Under the pieces are notes generated by a model. That model did no database searches. It was not told the DNA's origin and was given only the letters and a program-made list of their open reading frames with translations. Positions 45,173 to 55,413 of a DNA stretch of 64,000 bases are shown here, in pieces. Position 1 is the first letter of the stretch. Every line of letters starts with the position of its first letter. A program made the position numbers and the translations under genes. Source of the DNA: Sphingomonas sp. So64.6b (lineage in GTDB: Bacteria > Pseudomonadota > Alphaproteobacteria > Sphingomonadales > Sphingomonadaceae); NCBI RefSeq assembly GCF_014171475.1, contig NZ_CP048817.1:2914001-2978000 (forward strand). The letters run 5' to 3'.

Positions 45173-46534
45173 ATGTCGGGCATGAAGCGTTTCATCGCTG
45201 GTCTGGCGGCCTCCATCCTGCTCTGGGCGCAACCCGCTTATGCACAGTCGATTCTGCGCGATGCGGAAACCGAGGCGATGTTCAACGACATGTCGCGGCC
45301 GTTGATCATCGCCGCCGGCCTGAGCCCGCGCAACGTCCGCGTCGTGCTGATCAACGACGATTCTATCAACGCCTTCGTCGCCGGCGGGCAGACCGTCTAT
45401 GTCCATTCGGGCCTGATCCAGGCGGCCGACAACGCCAATGAAGTGCAAGGCGTGATCGCGCATGAACTCGGTCATATCGCGGACGGCCATGTCGTGTTGC
45501 AAAGCGACGGCGCACGGCCCGCGATGGGCATATCGATCCTGAGCATGGTCCTTGGCCTGGCGGCGATCGCGGCTGGCGCGGGCGAAGCCGGGATGGGCAT
45601 CATGCAGGCCGGCCAGCAAGCGGCGATGGGCAAGTTCCTGTCCTTCACCCGAGTGCAGGAATCGACCGCCGACGCGGCCGGCGCGAAGTATCTCAACGCG
45701 GCGGGGATCAGCGGCCGCGGCATGATCAGTTTCTTCAAGAAGCTGCAGAACGAAGAATATGCTTACGGCATGGGCAATATCGACCCCTATGCGCAAAGCC
45801 ATCCGCTGAGCGGGCAACGCGTCGCCAACCTGACGCACGACCTGCAAATGGGGCCGGCCTGGACCGCCAAGCCGGACCTGCCGCTGGAAGAACGGTTCAA
45901 GCGCGTCAAGGCCAAGCTGCGTGGTTATGTCGCCGATCCCAAGACGACGATGAATATCTTCCCGGAAACCGACCAGAGCGTCTACGCGCATTATGCCCGT
46001 GCCTATGCCTGGCATAAGGCGGGGTACCCGGAAAAAGCCGATGCCGAATCGGCGGCGCTGCTCAAGGCGGATCCGCACGATCCCTATTTCCTGGAGATAA
46101 GGGGTCAGATCCTGCTTGAGGCGGGCAAGCCGGCCGAAGCGCTGGCGCCGCTGCGCGAGGCAACCAACCGGTCGGACAATTCGCCGTTGATCGCCACCAC
46201 CTTCGGCCATGCGCTGATCGCGACCGACGACAAGGCCAATTATCCCGAGGCGGTGAAAGTGCTGCGTCAGGCGGTCGCGCGCGACGACCAGAACCCGTTC
46301 GCCTGGTATCAGCTCGGCACGGTCTATGATCGCACCGGCGACCAGCCCCGCGCGATGCTGGCGACCGCCGAACAGGCGAGCATGAACGGCAATTCGCCGA
46401 TCGCCGCTTATACCGCGCGCGGCGCCATGGCGGGCCTTACCCCCAACAGCATCGACTGGATTCGTGCGCAGGACATCGCGATGACCGCGCAGAACGACAT
46501 CGATGAAAATCCGAAGAAATTTAAGCGCCGATGA
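45173..46534 (+). CDS. M48 family metalloprotease with TPR repeats (BepA-like)
   Basis: A 453-residue protein with a signal peptide (IAGLAASILLWAQPAYAQ), the zinc motif HELGHIADGH, a hydrophobic loop (SILSMVLGLAAIAAGAGEAG), a downstream Glu in ESTADAAGAKYL, and C-terminal TPR repeats (AYAWHKAGYPEKADAESAAL and on). This is the layout of BepA/YfgC proteases for outer-membrane protein quality control. The ATG at 45173 or 45182 starts it. It is followed by a DsbA-like gene, so the pair may serve periplasmic folding. Confidence 0.9.
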   Translation: MSGMKRFIAGLAASILLWAQPAYAQSILRDAETEAMFNDMSRPLIIAAGLSPRNVRVVLINDDSINAFVAGGQTVYVHSGLIQAADNANEVQGVIAHELGHIADGHVVLQSDGARPAMGISILSMVLGLAAIAAGAGEAGMGIMQAGQQAAMGKFLSFTRVQESTADAAGAKYLNAAGISGRGMISFFKKLQNEEYAYGMGNIDPYAQSHPLSGQRVANLTHDLQMGPAWTAKPDLPLEERFKRVKAKLRGYVADPKTTMNIFPETDQSVYAHYARAYAWHKAGYPEKADAESAALLKADPHDPYFLEIRGQILLEAGKPAEALAPLREATNRSDNSPLIATTFGHALIATDDKANYPEAVKVLRQAVARDDQNPFAWYQLGTVYDRTGDQPRAMLATAEQASMNGNSPIAAYTARGAMAGLTPNSIDWIRAQDIAMTAQNDIDENPKKFKRR

Positions 46535-46565
46535 TCTCGGCCGATCTGGAAAAGCAAAATCGCCG

Positions 46566-47342
46566 ATGATTGATCGCCCGACCGAAAATAGACTGACTGG
46601 AAATAGACTGGCCGGAAATCGCCTGGCCATCGCCGGCGCCGCCCTGCTTGCCGCGCTGATCGGCGCGGCGGCGATGTGGGGCTGGCAGCGTGCCGCGCCG
46701 GGGTCGCTCGGCGCGGCCGATACGGCGCGAGTCGAGGCGGTGGTGCGCGACTATGTGCTGGCTCATCCGGAGATCATCCCGGAGGCGATGGACCGGCTAC
46801 GCGATCGCGAAATGGGCAAGACGATCGCCGCGAACCGCAAGGCGATCCTCGAACCCTTTGACGGCGCATGGATCGGCAACCCCAAGGGCGACGTCACGCT
46901 GGTCGAATATTTCGATTATAATTGCGGCTATTGCCGCGCCAGCCTGCCGACCATCGCGCAGCTGATCGAACGCGATCCGAATGTGAAAGTGGTATTCCGC
47001 GAACTGCCGATTCTCAGCGAGGAAAGCGTCGTCGCGGCAAAGCTGAGCCTGGCCGCCGCCGCGCAAGGCAAGTTCAAGGTCCTGCACGACGCGCTTTATG
47101 CCGGTGGCCCGCTGACGCCGCAGAGCATGGCGGCGGCGGCCAAACAGGCCGGTCTCGACATGACCAAAGCGGCCGCGATGGCGCCTCGTGCGGAGGCGGA
47201 GATTGCGGCCAACCGCGGCATCGCGCAGCAACTCGGCATGAACGGCACGCCAAGCTGGGTGATCGGCAACAAGGTCGTATCGGCCGCGCTGCCGCTCGAC
47301 GAACTGGAAAAGGCGGTCAAGGCGGCGCGCGAGAAAAGCTGA
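46566..47342 (+). CDS. DsbA-family thioredoxin-fold protein
   Basis: A 258-residue protein with an N-terminal membrane helix (AIAGAALLAALIGAAAMWGW), a Com1/ScsC-type N-terminal helix (VRDYVLAHPEIIPEAMDRL), and the redox site CGYC in VEYFDYNCGYCRAS, with cis-Pro region NGTPSWVIG. It is a periplasmic disulfide oxidoreductase. The start is the ATG at 46566; 46503 would overlap the M48 gene. Three 15-bp repeats encode NRLTGNRLAGNRLA near the N-terminus. Confidence 0.9.
   Translation: MIDRPTENRLTGNRLAGNRLAIAGAALLAALIGAAAMWGWQRAAPGSLGAADTARVEAVVRDYVLAHPEIIPEAMDRLRDREMGKTIAANRKAILEPFDGAWIGNPKGDVTLVEYFDYNCGYCRASLPTIAQLIERDPNVKVVFRELPILSEESVVAAKLSLAAAAQGKFKVLHDALYAGGPLTPQSMAAAAKQAGLDMTKAAAMAPRAEAEIAANRGIAQQLGMNGTPSWVIGNKVVSAALPLDELEKAVKAAREKS
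46581..46625. repeat. 15-bp in-frame tandem repeat
   Basis: Three 15-bp units built on GGAAATAGACTG lengthen the cytoplasmic N-terminus of the DsbA-like protein by whole pentapeptides (N-R-L-x-G). Confidence 0.65.
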
Positions 47343-47413
47343 GAGTCTTCTCTGTTTTTGAAAATGCGCTGAAGGCGCATTTTGCGGTGCCGCGAATTTT
47401 CAAACAGGCTGAC
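47340..47413. repeat. Palindromic intergenic element, copy 2 (short)
   Basis: Directly at the TGA of the DsbA-like gene, the DNA reads TGAGAGTCTTCTCTG, then TTTTGAAAATGCGCTGAAGG with the hairpin arms AAAATGCGC (47361-47369) and GCGCATTTT (47375-47383), GCGGTGCCG, and TTTTCAAACAGGCTG. It lacks the long inner stem of the copy at 11184. Confidence 0.75.
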
Positions 47414-47528
47414 CGCTTGGTATGAAAATGCGGGGAAGGCGGAACGGCATCGTCTTTCAAAAAGCGATGGACCCGATTGAAGCCCGGCATGCCGCGCCCT
47501 ACCTAAGGCCCATCCTGAAGGGGGCCTA

Positions 47529-48473
47529 GTGAACACCATTCTTTCCGTCAGCGGCGTATCCAAGACCTATGGGTCGGGGACGACCGCGCTGCATTCGGTC
47601 GACCTCGACATCGCCAAGGGCGAGATCTTCGCGCTGCTCGGGCCCAATGGCGCGGGCAAGACGACGCTGATCAGCATCATCTGCGGCATCGTCACGCCCT
47701 CGACCGGTACCATCACCGTGATGGGTCATGACGCGATTAGCGAATTTCGCGCCGCGCGCCGGCTGGTTGGGCTGGTGCCGCAGGAATTGTCGGTCGACAT
47801 GTTCGAAACCGTGCTGGCCACGGTCAGGTTCAGCCGCCGCCTGTTCGGCCGGTCCGGAAACGACGCCTATATCGAGCAAGTGCTGCGCGACCTGTCCTTA
47901 TGGGACAAGCGCGACGCGAAGATCCGGGAATTGTCCGGCGGCATGAAGCGCCGCGTGCTGATCGCCAAGGCGCTGAGCCACGAGCCCGATATCCTGTTCC
48001 TCGACGAGCCGACCGCCGGCGTCGATGTCTCGCTGCGCCGCGACATGTGGAAACTGATCCACCGGCTGCGCGACAAGGGCACGACGATCATCCTGACCAC
48101 CCATTATATCGAAGAAGCCGAGGAGATGGCCGATCGGGTCGGGGTGATTGACAAGGGCAAATTGATCCTGGTCGAACGCAAGGCCGAGCTGATGAAACGG
48201 CTGGGCAAGCGCGAGATGCTGATTTCGCTGCAGGATCCGATGAACACCATCCCCGCCGAACTGGAGGAATGGCACCTCGAGCTGGAGGATGAGGGCAAGA
48301 CCTTGCGTTACGTGTTCGACGCACAGGCCGAGCGCACCGGGATTCCGTCGCTGCTGCGCAAGCTCGCCGAGCTTGGCATCGGCTTCAAGGACCTGGAGAC
48401 GAGCAAATCGTCGCTCGAGGATATTTTCGTCGACCTTGTTGCCCAGGGTCAGGCCGAAGGGGTTGCGGCATGA
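47529..48473 (+). CDS. ABC-2 type transporter ATP-binding protein
   Basis: A 314-residue ATPase with Walker [15 protein letters not shown], signature [18 protein letters not shown] and Walker [13 protein letters not shown], in the CcmA/YadG group. The GTG at 47529 starts it. It overlaps the permease gene by 4 bp. The cargo is unknown; drug or polysaccharide export are both possible. Confidence 0.92.
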   Translation: MNTILSVSGVSKTYGSGTTALHSVDLDIAKGEIFALLGPNGAGKTTLISIICGIVTPSTGTITVMGHDAISEFRAARRLVGLVPQELSVDMFETVLATVRFSRRLFGRSGNDAYIEQVLRDLSLWDKRDAKIRELSGGMKRRVLIAKALSHEPDILFLDEPTAGVDVSLRRDMWKLIHRLRDKGTTIILTTHYIEEAEEMADRVGVIDKGKLILVERKAELMKRLGKREMLISLQDPMNTIPAELEEWHLELEDEGKTLRYVFDAQAERTGIPSLLRKLAELGIGFKDLETSKSSLEDIFVDLVAQGQAEGVAA

Positions 48474-49246
48474 ACGGGCATAGCTTCAATGCACATGGCG
48501 TGTGGGCGATCTATCGCTTCGAAATGGCGCGCTCGTTGCGCACCTTGTGGCAAAGCCTGGTCACGCCGGTGATCACCACGTCGCTCTATTTCGTCGTATT
48601 CGGCGGCGCGATCGGCAGCCGCATGCAGACCGTCGACGGGGTCGGCTATGGCAGTTTCATCGTGCCGGGCCTGATCATGATGTCGCTGCTGACGCAGAGC
48701 ATCTCCAATGCGTCGATCGGCATCTATTTCCCCAAATTCACCGGGACGATGTATGAGCTGCTCTCGGCACCCGTGTCGGCGATGGAGATGGTGCTGGGTT
48801 ATGTCGGCGCGGCGGCGACCAAGTCGGTGATCCTCGGCCTGATCATCCTGCTCACCGCGATGCTGTTCGTGCCGCTGCCGATCGCGCATCCGTTCGCAAT
48901 GCTCGCGTTCCTGGTGTTGACCAGCGTGACGTTCAGCCTGTTCGGCTTCATCATCGGCGTCTGGGCCAAGGGGTTCGAACAACTGAACTTCGTGCCCGCT
49001 CTGCTGATCACGCCGCTGACCTTCCTTGGCGGCGCCTTCTATTCGATCAGCATGCTGCCCCAGCCCTGGCAGACGGTCAGCCTGTTCAACCCGGTGGTCT
49101 ATCTGGTCAGCGGATTCCGCTGGAGCTTCTTCGACAAGGGCGATGTCAGCGTCGGTATCAGCCTGGGCGTGACCGCGCTGTTCATGATCCTGTGCCTCGG
49201 CGCGATCGGGTGGATTTTCAAGACCGGGTATCGGCTTAAATCTTGA
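48470..49246 (+). CDS. ABC-2 type transporter permease
   Basis: A 258-residue protein with six predicted membrane helices and the ABC2 pattern [20 protein letters not shown], then [20 protein letters not shown]. It is the membrane partner of the ATPase just upstream. Confidence 0.92.
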   Translation: MNGHSFNAHGVWAIYRFEMARSLRTLWQSLVTPVITTSLYFVVFGGAIGSRMQTVDGVGYGSFIVPGLIMMSLLTQSISNASIGIYFPKFTGTMYELLSAPVSAMEMVLGYVGAAATKSVILGLIILLTAMLFVPLPIAHPFAMLAFLVLTSVTFSLFGFIIGVWAKGFEQLNFVPALLITPLTFLGGAFYSISMLPQPWQTVSLFNPVVYLVSGFRWSFFDKGDVSVGISLGVTALFMILCLGAIGWIFKTGYRLKS

Positions 49247-49392
49247 TCCTCCCGGCACGGGGAGGGGAACCGCCCGCTTCTTCAGCGGGTGGTGGACGGG
49301 GCGCTCTCCACGAGCGCAGCACTTGCGGCCCGGCCCCCTCCACCATTCGCTTCGGCTCATGGTCCCCTTCCCCCGGTTCCCGGGGGAGGAAT
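49247..49392. repeat. Intergenic palindromic repeat (CCTCCACC type)
   Basis: GATCCTCCCGGCACGGGGAG opens and CCCGGGGGAGGAAT closes a stretch whose arms are inverted (CTCCCC.../...GGGGAG), with inner GGTGGTGGAC and CCCTCCACCATTCGCTTCGG. It has the same plan as 56413-56552. Both lie between converging genes. Confidence 0.7.
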
Positions 49393-51267
49393 TTACTTGA
49401 TCACCGGCAGCACCACCTTCGATCCCGTACACACACTCTGCGTCGCCTTGACGAAATCGCCCGGTTTCGCGCGCGCGATGTTGGGCACGAAACTTTGCGG
49501 GTTGCGGTCGATCACCGGGAACCAGCTCGACTGGATCTGCACCATCAACCGGTGCCCTTTGAGGAAGACATGGTCGTGGTCCTTGAGCGGCACATCCCAT
49601 GCCGTCACCTTGCCCGGCACCAGCGGCTTGGGATCGGTGCCGCTGGCGAGGAACCGGCCGCGCCTTACCTCCATCGCGATCGGCAGCTGATAACCGCCCA
49701 GTTGCTGCGTATAGGCGCCAAGCGGCGCGCTATTGTCGAACGGCGCATAATCGTCAGGCAGCACATCGATCAGCTTGACCACGAAATCGCTGTCTGTGCC
49801 GGTGGTCGCGGCCATCAATTGCGCGACGATATTGCCGGTCACCGTCAGATTCTCAGATAACGGCGCGCTGACATAACTCAGCACATCGGGGCGATGGTCG
49901 ACGAAGCGCTGGTCCTCGGCTTCCCACCAGCGCCATTCGGGGCGGGGATAGGTTTTCGAGATCGGGCGTGGACGGAACGGCACCGGATTGGCCGGGTCGG
50001 ACAAATAATCGCGACACGCCTCCCCGGCGGCGGGCGCGGTGAAGGACAGCGAGCCGTCGGCATGAAGGTAGAGATCGGTCGCCTTGGCCTCGGCCGGCGG
50101 CCAGCTCTTATATTCCTTCCAGGCGTTCGATCCCGACTGGAAGCTCTTCATCTCGAAATTCGGGCGCTGCCCTTTGCCGTGCAGCCAATAGGCGAAGAAC
50201 GGCGCCTGGATCGTGTCGCGGAAATCCTTGCCGCTATCGCCGCCGAGCGGCACGCGGCCGATCATCGAGGTATTGCCCTGCCACCCGCCATGCGCCCAGG
50301 GGCCGGCGACCATCTGCGCCAGGTGATCGGGGTCGTTCTGCTTTTGCCGCGCATAGATTTGCCACGACCCCCACGGATCCTCCTGATCCCAATAACCCGC
50401 GACATTGAGCGTCGGCACGACCGTCTTGCCGAGCGAATCGGTCCAGCGCTGGTTGGTGTAGAAACTGTCGTGATTGGGATGGTCGAGCAGCGCCGTGAAC
50501 ATCGGCGAGCGGCCCTTGAATTGCGCCTTGTCGATGCCCTCGGCGGTGCCCATGCGCAGGAACCAGTCATAGGTGTCGAGCGTGTCGTATTCGGGTCCGA
50601 CATCGTTGGTCTTGCTCAGTTGCAACGACCCGACCCAGTCGGTCGCATAGCTCAGCCGCAACGCGCCGTTGCGATGCAGATCGTCATTCTGCCAATAATC
50701 GATCCACGCCGCCTGCGGACTGACCGCCTTCAGCGCCGGATGCGGCTTGGCCAGCGCAACGGCGGCGGCGAAGCCGGGATAGGACACGCCCCACATCCCG
50801 ACCTTGCCGTTATTGCCCTTCAGATTCTTCACCAGCCAGTCGATCGTGTCATAGGCGTCGGTCGCCTCATCGGTCGCTTTACTGTTCTTCGGATGGACGG
50901 CGGTCGACAGCGTGAACACGCCGTCCGATTTGTAACGTCCGCGCATCGATTGGGCGACAAAGATATAACCGTCCTGCATCAGCGCAGCGTAACTGCCCGG
51001 CACGGTCGCGGGCGCGACATCGGGCACGCCATAGGGCGTCCGCTGCAGCAGGATCGGCAATGGTGCCGTGGCATCGCGCGGGCGCAGGATCACGGTCTGC
51101 AGCTTCGCCCCGTCGCGCATCGGGATCATCACTTCCTCGAAAGTGAAGGCCGATTGTACCATGGGGGCAGCAGCGGGCGAGGCCTGCGGTCGCGCCGGGG
51201 CAAGCGGCGCAATGATGGCGGCCGATGCCGCCGCGATCGAAAGGAAACCGCGAATCCGCATATGCAT
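49393..51267 (-). CDS. CocE/NonD family hydrolase
   Basis: A protein of about 624 residues with a signal peptide (FLSIAAASAAIIAPLAPA). The alpha/beta hydrolase start RDGAKLQTVILRPRD, the nucleophile elbow GMWGVSYPGFAA, and the PF08530-type C-terminal jelly roll (HRLMVQIQSSWFPVIDRNP) identify CocE/NonD enzymes, which cleave esters or X-prolyl peptides. It is probably secreted. The start may be 51288, 51267 or 51261. Confidence 0.9.
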   Translation of the reverse strand: MHMRIRGFLSIAAASAAIIAPLAPARPQASPAAAPMVQSAFTFEEVMIPMRDGAKLQTVILRPRDATAPLPILLQRTPYGVPDVAPATVPGSYAALMQDGYIFVAQSMRGRYKSDGVFTLSTAVHPKNSKATDEATDAYDTIDWLVKNLKGNNGKVGMWGVSYPGFAAAVALAKPHPALKAVSPQAAWIDYWQNDDLHRNGALRLSYATDWVGSLQLSKTNDVGPEYDTLDTYDWFLRMGTAEGIDKAQFKGRSPMFTALLDHPNHDSFYTNQRWTDSLGKTVVPTLNVAGYWDQEDPWGSWQIYARQKQNDPDHLAQMVAGPWAHGGWQGNTSMIGRVPLGGDSGKDFRDTIQAPFFAYWLHGKGQRPNFEMKSFQSGSNAWKEYKSWPPAEAKATDLYLHADGSLSFTAPAAGEACRDYLSDPANPVPFRPRPISKTYPRPEWRWWEAEDQRFVDHRPDVLSYVSAPLSENLTVTGNIVAQLMAATTGTDSDFVVKLIDVLPDDYAPFDNSAPLGAYTQQLGGYQLPIAMEVRRGRFLASGTDPKPLVPGKVTAWDVPLKDHDHVFLKGHRLMVQIQSSWFPVIDRNPQSFVPNIARAKPGDFVKATQSVCTGSKVVLPVIK

Positions 51268-51338
51268 CACCCCAGATGTGAGTGACAACTAAAGGCGCAC
51301 GGCTATTCTCTGTCAATTGAGCGGATTACGCGCCGCCG

Positions 51339-52307
51339 TCAGATCCGGTGTTCGCCCTTCACCCAGCGCACCGTGCCGGAGCTGGCGCGCATCACCACGC
51401 TCTCGGTGGTCATCTTGCCGCCCTTGCGCTTGACCCCGGCGAGCAGCGACCCGTCGGTCACGCCGGTCGCGGCGAAGATGCAATCGCCCTTGGCCAGTTC
51501 GGTCAGGTCGTACTGCTTGTCGAGATCGGTCACGCCCCATTTCGCGGCGCGGGCGCGCTCGTCATCGTTGCGGAAGATCAGCCGGCCCTTGAACTGACCG
51601 CCGACGCAGCGCAGCGCGGCGGCGGCAAGCACACCCTCCGGCGCACCGCCCGACCCCATATAGATGTCGATCGTGGTATCGGGATTGGTCGTCGCGATCA
51701 CGCCGGCGACATCGCCGTCACCGATCAGCATGATGCCGACGCCAAGCCCGCGCAATTCGGCGATGAGCTTTTCATGGCGCGGCCGGTCGAGCACGCACGC
51801 GATGATCTGCGAGGGGTCGACACCCTTCGCCGCGGCAACGGCCTTGATGTTCTCGGTCGGGCTTTTGTCGAGGTCGATGATGCCGTCGGGATAGCCCGGG
51901 CCGACCGCGATCTTTTCCATATAGACGTCGGGCGCGTTGAGCAGCCCGCCTTCTTCCGCGATCGCCAGCACGGCGAGCGAATTGGGGCCCGCGGTGGCGC
52001 AGATCGTCGTGCCCTCGAGCGGGTCGAGCGCGATGTCGATCTTCGGCCCCTTACCGATCGCCGACCCGACCTTCTCGCCGATGTAGAGCATCGGCGCCTC
52101 GTCGCGCTCGCCTTCGCCGATCACCACGGTGCCGTCCATGTACAGTTCGTTGAGCGCAGCGCGCATCGCCTCGACCGCAGCGGCATCGGCGGCTTTCTCG
52201 TCGCCCCGCCCGACCAGCGTCGACGCGGCAACCGCGGCGGCCTCGGTCACGCGGACCATTTCGAGCACGAGGACGCGGTCGAGGACCTTGCTGGCGGTGG
52301 TAGTCAT
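51339..52307 (-). CDS. glpX: Class II fructose-1,6-bisphosphatase
   Basis: A 322-residue enzyme of gluconeogenesis. It has the GlpX blocks VIGEGERDEAPMLYIGE, IALDPLEGTTICATAG, and GSGGAPEGVLAAAAL. The ATG at 52307 has an AGGGG site; the frame is open further but the family start (SKVLDRVLVLEMVRVTEAAA) sits here. It is the last gene of the minus-strand run from 55135. Confidence 0.95.
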   Translation of the reverse strand: MTTTASKVLDRVLVLEMVRVTEAAAVAASTLVGRGDEKAADAAAVEAMRAALNELYMDGTVVIGEGERDEAPMLYIGEKVGSAIGKGPKIDIALDPLEGTTICATAGPNSLAVLAIAEEGGLLNAPDVYMEKIAVGPGYPDGIIDLDKSPTENIKAVAAAKGVDPSQIIACVLDRPRHEKLIAELRGLGVGIMLIGDGDVAGVIATTNPDTTIDIYMGSGGAPEGVLAAAALRCVGGQFKGRLIFRNDDERARAAKWGVTDLDKQYDLTELAKGDCIFAATGVTDGSLLAGVKRKGGKMTTESVVMRASSGTVRWVKGEHRI

Positions 52308-52386
52308 GGAAATCCCCTCTAGAATCTTTGACCGCGCGGATAGGCGGCGCGTGTTGCAATGTCGAGACAGGAGCTGGGGTCGGGCC

Positions 52387-53175
52387 TCAGCGCGACCGGC
52401 GCGCACCCTTTGCCCGAACCTTCTTCGGCGGCGCGATCTCGAACAGATAAGGCCATTCCTTGCCGGTCACGAACAAGCGGCGGCGCACCTTGTCCCAGGC
52501 GATGCCATTGGCGACCTGATTCTCGCCCCGCACGCCGGCACGGGCATGCAGCGCCGAAAGATCGATCCAGCCGATGACATGGCCGCTTTTGGGATCGATC
52601 CGCGCGATGCGGTCGGTCAGCCAGATATTGGCGAGAATCTCGCCATCGACATATTCGAGCTCGTTGAGCTGCTCGATCGGCAGGCCGTTCGCGGTGACAC
52701 GGAGCGTGCGGCGCTGGCGGAAAGTGCGCGGATCGAGAAAGCGCAGGGTCGATGTGCCGTCGGACATGATCAGGCTGGTGCCATCCGAGGTCAGCGCCCA
52801 TCCCTCACCTGGATAGCGGAAGCTGCCGAGCTTCCTGAAGCCGTCGATCGACCAGCGGAAGCCGATGCCGTTCTTCCAGGTCAGGCTGATGATCTGACCA
52901 CCCCATGGGGCGATCCCTTCGCCGAACAGCGGCGGCTCCACCGCGACGCTCGACCGGACCCTGCCGCTGTCAAGATCAACCTTGCGGATGCCGGATCGCC
53001 CGACCTCGCCAGTGCTCTCATAGAGCGCGCCATCGAGATAGAAGAGCCCCTCGGTATAGGCGCGCGGATCGTGCGGATAGGTGCGCACCAAAGCGGCCGG
53101 GTCGATCGGCACTTGCTGCGCGATCGCCGGGCCGGCGGCGAACAGTGCCGCTGTGAGGAGAAGCCATCGCCTCAC
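52387..53175 (-). CDS. Glutaminyl-peptide cyclotransferase (glutamine cyclotransferase)
   Basis: A 262-residue secreted protein (signal RRWLLLTAALFAAGPAIAQ) with the beta-propeller pattern of plant-type glutamine cyclotransferases: RTYPHDPRAYTEGLFYLDGA, LNELEYVDGEILANIW, and NGIAWDKVRRRLFVTGKEWP. It forms N-terminal pyroglutamate. The GTG start at 53175 overlaps the stop of the NTF2-like gene (GTGA). Confidence 0.92.
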   Translation of the reverse strand: MRRWLLLTAALFAAGPAIAQQVPIDPAALVRTYPHDPRAYTEGLFYLDGALYESTGEVGRSGIRKVDLDSGRVRSSVAVEPPLFGEGIAPWGGQIISLTWKNGIGFRWSIDGFRKLGSFRYPGEGWALTSDGTSLIMSDGTSTLRFLDPRTFRQRRTLRVTANGLPIEQLNELEYVDGEILANIWLTDRIARIDPKSGHVIGWIDLSALHARAGVRGENQVANGIAWDKVRRRLFVTGKEWPYLFEIAPPKKVRAKGARRSR

Positions 53176-53636
53176 GCCGCAGGCACCGTGTCGCGAACCC
53201 AGAAATTGCCGCGCTGATGCGTGACGATCAGCGTCATGGCATCGACCTTCCACCCGTCGGGCGTGCGCACGAGATGGTGGAGATACGTGCCCCAGACCTC
53301 CCATAACGGCTCGCCATTGCCCTCCATGCGGTTCCACGCATAGCCGGCCGACTCCACATCTGCGGTATCGCCGGTGAGTACCACCTGATGGTTGGTGCGC
53401 ATATGGAAGCTGGTCTTGGCCGCGGTCAGATTCGTCGTCCAGGCCTGGACTAGCGCGTCGCTGGAGATTTCGGCCGCAGGCTGACCGGACAGCGAGCTGA
53501 AATCGGCGGTCAGCCGGTCGGCGAAATGGGATCGCGCCGTCACCCAGTCCTTTCCATCCACCGCCCGGTCGATCGCATCGACGACGCGGATGATTTCGGC
53601 GATGGTCTGGCTGTCGGAGGCATGGCTGTCGGGCAT
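53172..53636 (-). CDS. NTF2/SnoaL-like protein
   Basis: A 154-residue protein with the cone-fold pattern IDRAVDGKDWVTARSHFADR, then TNHQVVLTGDTADVES and WEVWGTYLHHLVRTPDGWKV. It may be an enzyme or binding protein; the substrate is unknown. It lies 9 bp after dapD and is coupled to the cyclotransferase gene. Confidence 0.85.
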   Translation of the reverse strand: MPDSHASDSQTIAEIIRVVDAIDRAVDGKDWVTARSHFADRLTADFSSLSGQPAAEISSDALVQAWTTNLTAAKTSFHMRTNHQVVLTGDTADVESAGYAWNRMEGNGEPLWEVWGTYLHHLVRTPDGWKVDAMTLIVTHQRGNFWVRDTVPAA

Positions 53637-53645
53637 GATCTTTCC

Positions 53646-54473
53646 TCAGTCGCGCAACAACTCGTTGATGCTGGTCTTGGAACGGGTCTGCGCATCGACG
53701 CGCTTGACGATCACCGCGCAGTACAGGCCGGGCTTGTCGCCGCCGCCGCCAGTGCTGCCCGGTACGACCACCGAATAGGGCGGCACTTCGCCGCGAAACA
53801 CTTCGCCGGTCGCGCGATCGATGATCTTGGTCGACGCGCCGAGATAGACGCCCATCGACAACACCGCGCCCTCGCCGACGCGCACGCCCTCGGCGACTTC
53901 CGCGCGCGCACCGACGAACGCGCCGTCACCGATGATCACCGGATCGGCCTGAAGCGGTTCGAGTACGCCGCCGATGCCGGCACCGCCCGAAATATGCACG
54001 CCCTTGCCGATCTGCGCGCAGCTGCCGACCGTCGCCCAGGCGTCGATCATCGACCCTTCGCCGACATAGGCGCCGATATTGACGAAGCTCGGCAACAGCA
54101 CCGCGCCCTTGCCGACGAACGCGCCGCGGCGGACGATCGCGCCCTGCACCGCGCGGAAACCGGCGTCGCGGAATTCGGCTTCGCCCCAGCCGCTGAACTT
54201 GGACGGCACCTTGTCCCACCAATTGCCGTCCGCCGGACCGTTCGACATCAGCACATTGTCATTGAGACGGAAGGACAGCAGCACCGCTTTCTTGAGCCAT
54301 TGATTGACCCGCCAGCCGCCCGCGCCATCGGGCTCGGCAACGCGCGCGGTGCCGGCATCGAGCATCGCCAGCGCTTCCTCGACCGCCTTGGGCACCGCGC
54401 CGACCGTGGTGAAGCCGAGATTGTCTCGATCGTCCCAGGCGGCCTCGATCACGGATTGCAGATGGTCGGTCAT
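53646..54473 (-). CDS. dapD: Tetrahydrodipicolinate N-succinyltransferase
   Basis: A 275-residue hexapeptide-repeat acyltransferase of lysine and diaminopimelate synthesis. It has the DapD start [19 protein letters not shown] and the left-handed helix with [20 protein letters not shown] and [17 protein letters not shown]. It overlaps the HAD gene by 4 bp (ATGA). Confidence 0.97.
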   Translation of the reverse strand: MTDHLQSVIEAAWDDRDNLGFTTVGAVPKAVEEALAMLDAGTARVAEPDGAGGWRVNQWLKKAVLLSFRLNDNVLMSNGPADGNWWDKVPSKFSGWGEAEFRDAGFRAVQGAIVRRGAFVGKGAVLLPSFVNIGAYVGEGSMIDAWATVGSCAQIGKGVHISGGAGIGGVLEPLQADPVIIGDGAFVGARAEVAEGVRVGEGAVLSMGVYLGASTKIIDRATGEVFRGEVPPYSVVVPGSTGGGGDKPGLYCAVIVKRVDAQTRSKTSINELLRD

Positions 54474-55135
54474 TGGGCCTCCAAAACGGCTTGCAGCCAG
54501 TGCGTGATGTCGTGGGTGGTGAAATCGATATAACTGCGGTCGCTGTCGACTGCTTGTTCCGAACCATTATCGACCCACACCGTGGTCATGCCGATCGCCT
54601 TGGCCGGCGCGAGGTTGCGCGCCATATCCTCGACGAACAGCGATTGTGCGGGATCGAGGTCGAATGCCGCGCACAGCCCGGCATAAGCCGATTCCTGCGG
54701 CTTTGGCGCGAGGTCCATTGCATGGATGTCGTGGATCGCCTCGAACGTTTCGCCAAGACCAAGCCGACCGAGCACGCGCGTCGCATAGGGCGTATCGGCG
54801 TTGGTGAAGACCAGCTTGCGCCCCGGCAGCTTCGCGATCGCGGCGGCGAGGGGCGCGTTTTCCTCAAGCACGTCCATTTCGATATCATGGACGAAATCGA
54901 GGAATTCGTGGGGATCGACGCCATGTTCGGCCATCATACCCGCAAGCGTGGTGCCGTGGCCGTGGAAATAGCCCTTCTGGATGCGCCGTGCCTCGACCAG
55001 ATCGACGTCGAGACGCTGCGCGATATAGGCGCCCATCTTCACATCGATCCGGTCGAACAGCTTCGCGCTCGCCGGATACAGCGTGTTGTCGAGATCGAAG
55101 ATCCAATTGCGGATATGGGAAAGGCGTGGGTCCAT
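54470..55135 (-). CDS. Pyrimidine 5'-nucleotidase-like HAD hydrolase
   Basis: A 221-residue protein with [19 protein letters not shown], the start of the SDT1/YjjG-like group of nucleotidases, [13 protein letters not shown] as motif II, and [17 protein letters not shown] as motif IV. It lies directly before dapD and is translationally coupled with it. The ATG at 55135 begins it. Confidence 0.88.
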   Translation of the reverse strand: MDPRLSHIRNWIFDLDNTLYPASAKLFDRIDVKMGAYIAQRLDVDLVEARRIQKGYFHGHGTTLAGMMAEHGVDPHEFLDFVHDIEMDVLEENAPLAAAIAKLPGRKLVFTNADTPYATRVLGRLGLGETFEAIHDIHAMDLAPKPQESAYAGLCAAFDLDPAQSLFVEDMARNLAPAKAIGMTTVWVDNGSEQAVDSDRSYIDFTTHDITHWLQAVLEAQ

Positions 55136-55193
55136 ATGCGAACGGGCTCTAGGCTGGCGGCCCGCATGGGGCAAGGCGGTGCGCCATCCTCGC

Positions 55194-55363
55194 CGTCATG
55201 CTGAACTTGTTTCAGCGTTCGAGCTTTGGCTTGCCCCCGGCAAGCCAAGACTATGTCCGGGGGACATAGTCTCGCTCGAACGCAGGCGCGGCCAGATGAC
55301 CCAAAGATGATAGCTGTTTGGCTGGCGACCGCGCCTGGATGCTGAAACAAGTTCAGCATGACG
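55194..55363. repeat. Nested palindromic repeat between divergent genes
   Basis: The outer arms CGTCATGCTGAACTTGTTTC (from 55194) and GCTGAAACAAGTTCAGCATG (55341-55360, followed by ACG) are inverted. Inside are GGCTTGCC/GGCAAGCC and AGACTATGTCC/GGACATAGTCT hairpins. It fills the 278-bp gap between the HAD and LLM genes. Confidence 0.75.
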
Positions 55364-55413
55364 AAGTAAATCTTTGACTGGCGAACCCCCGCATCCCTCC
55401 CCATCTTCCGCCC

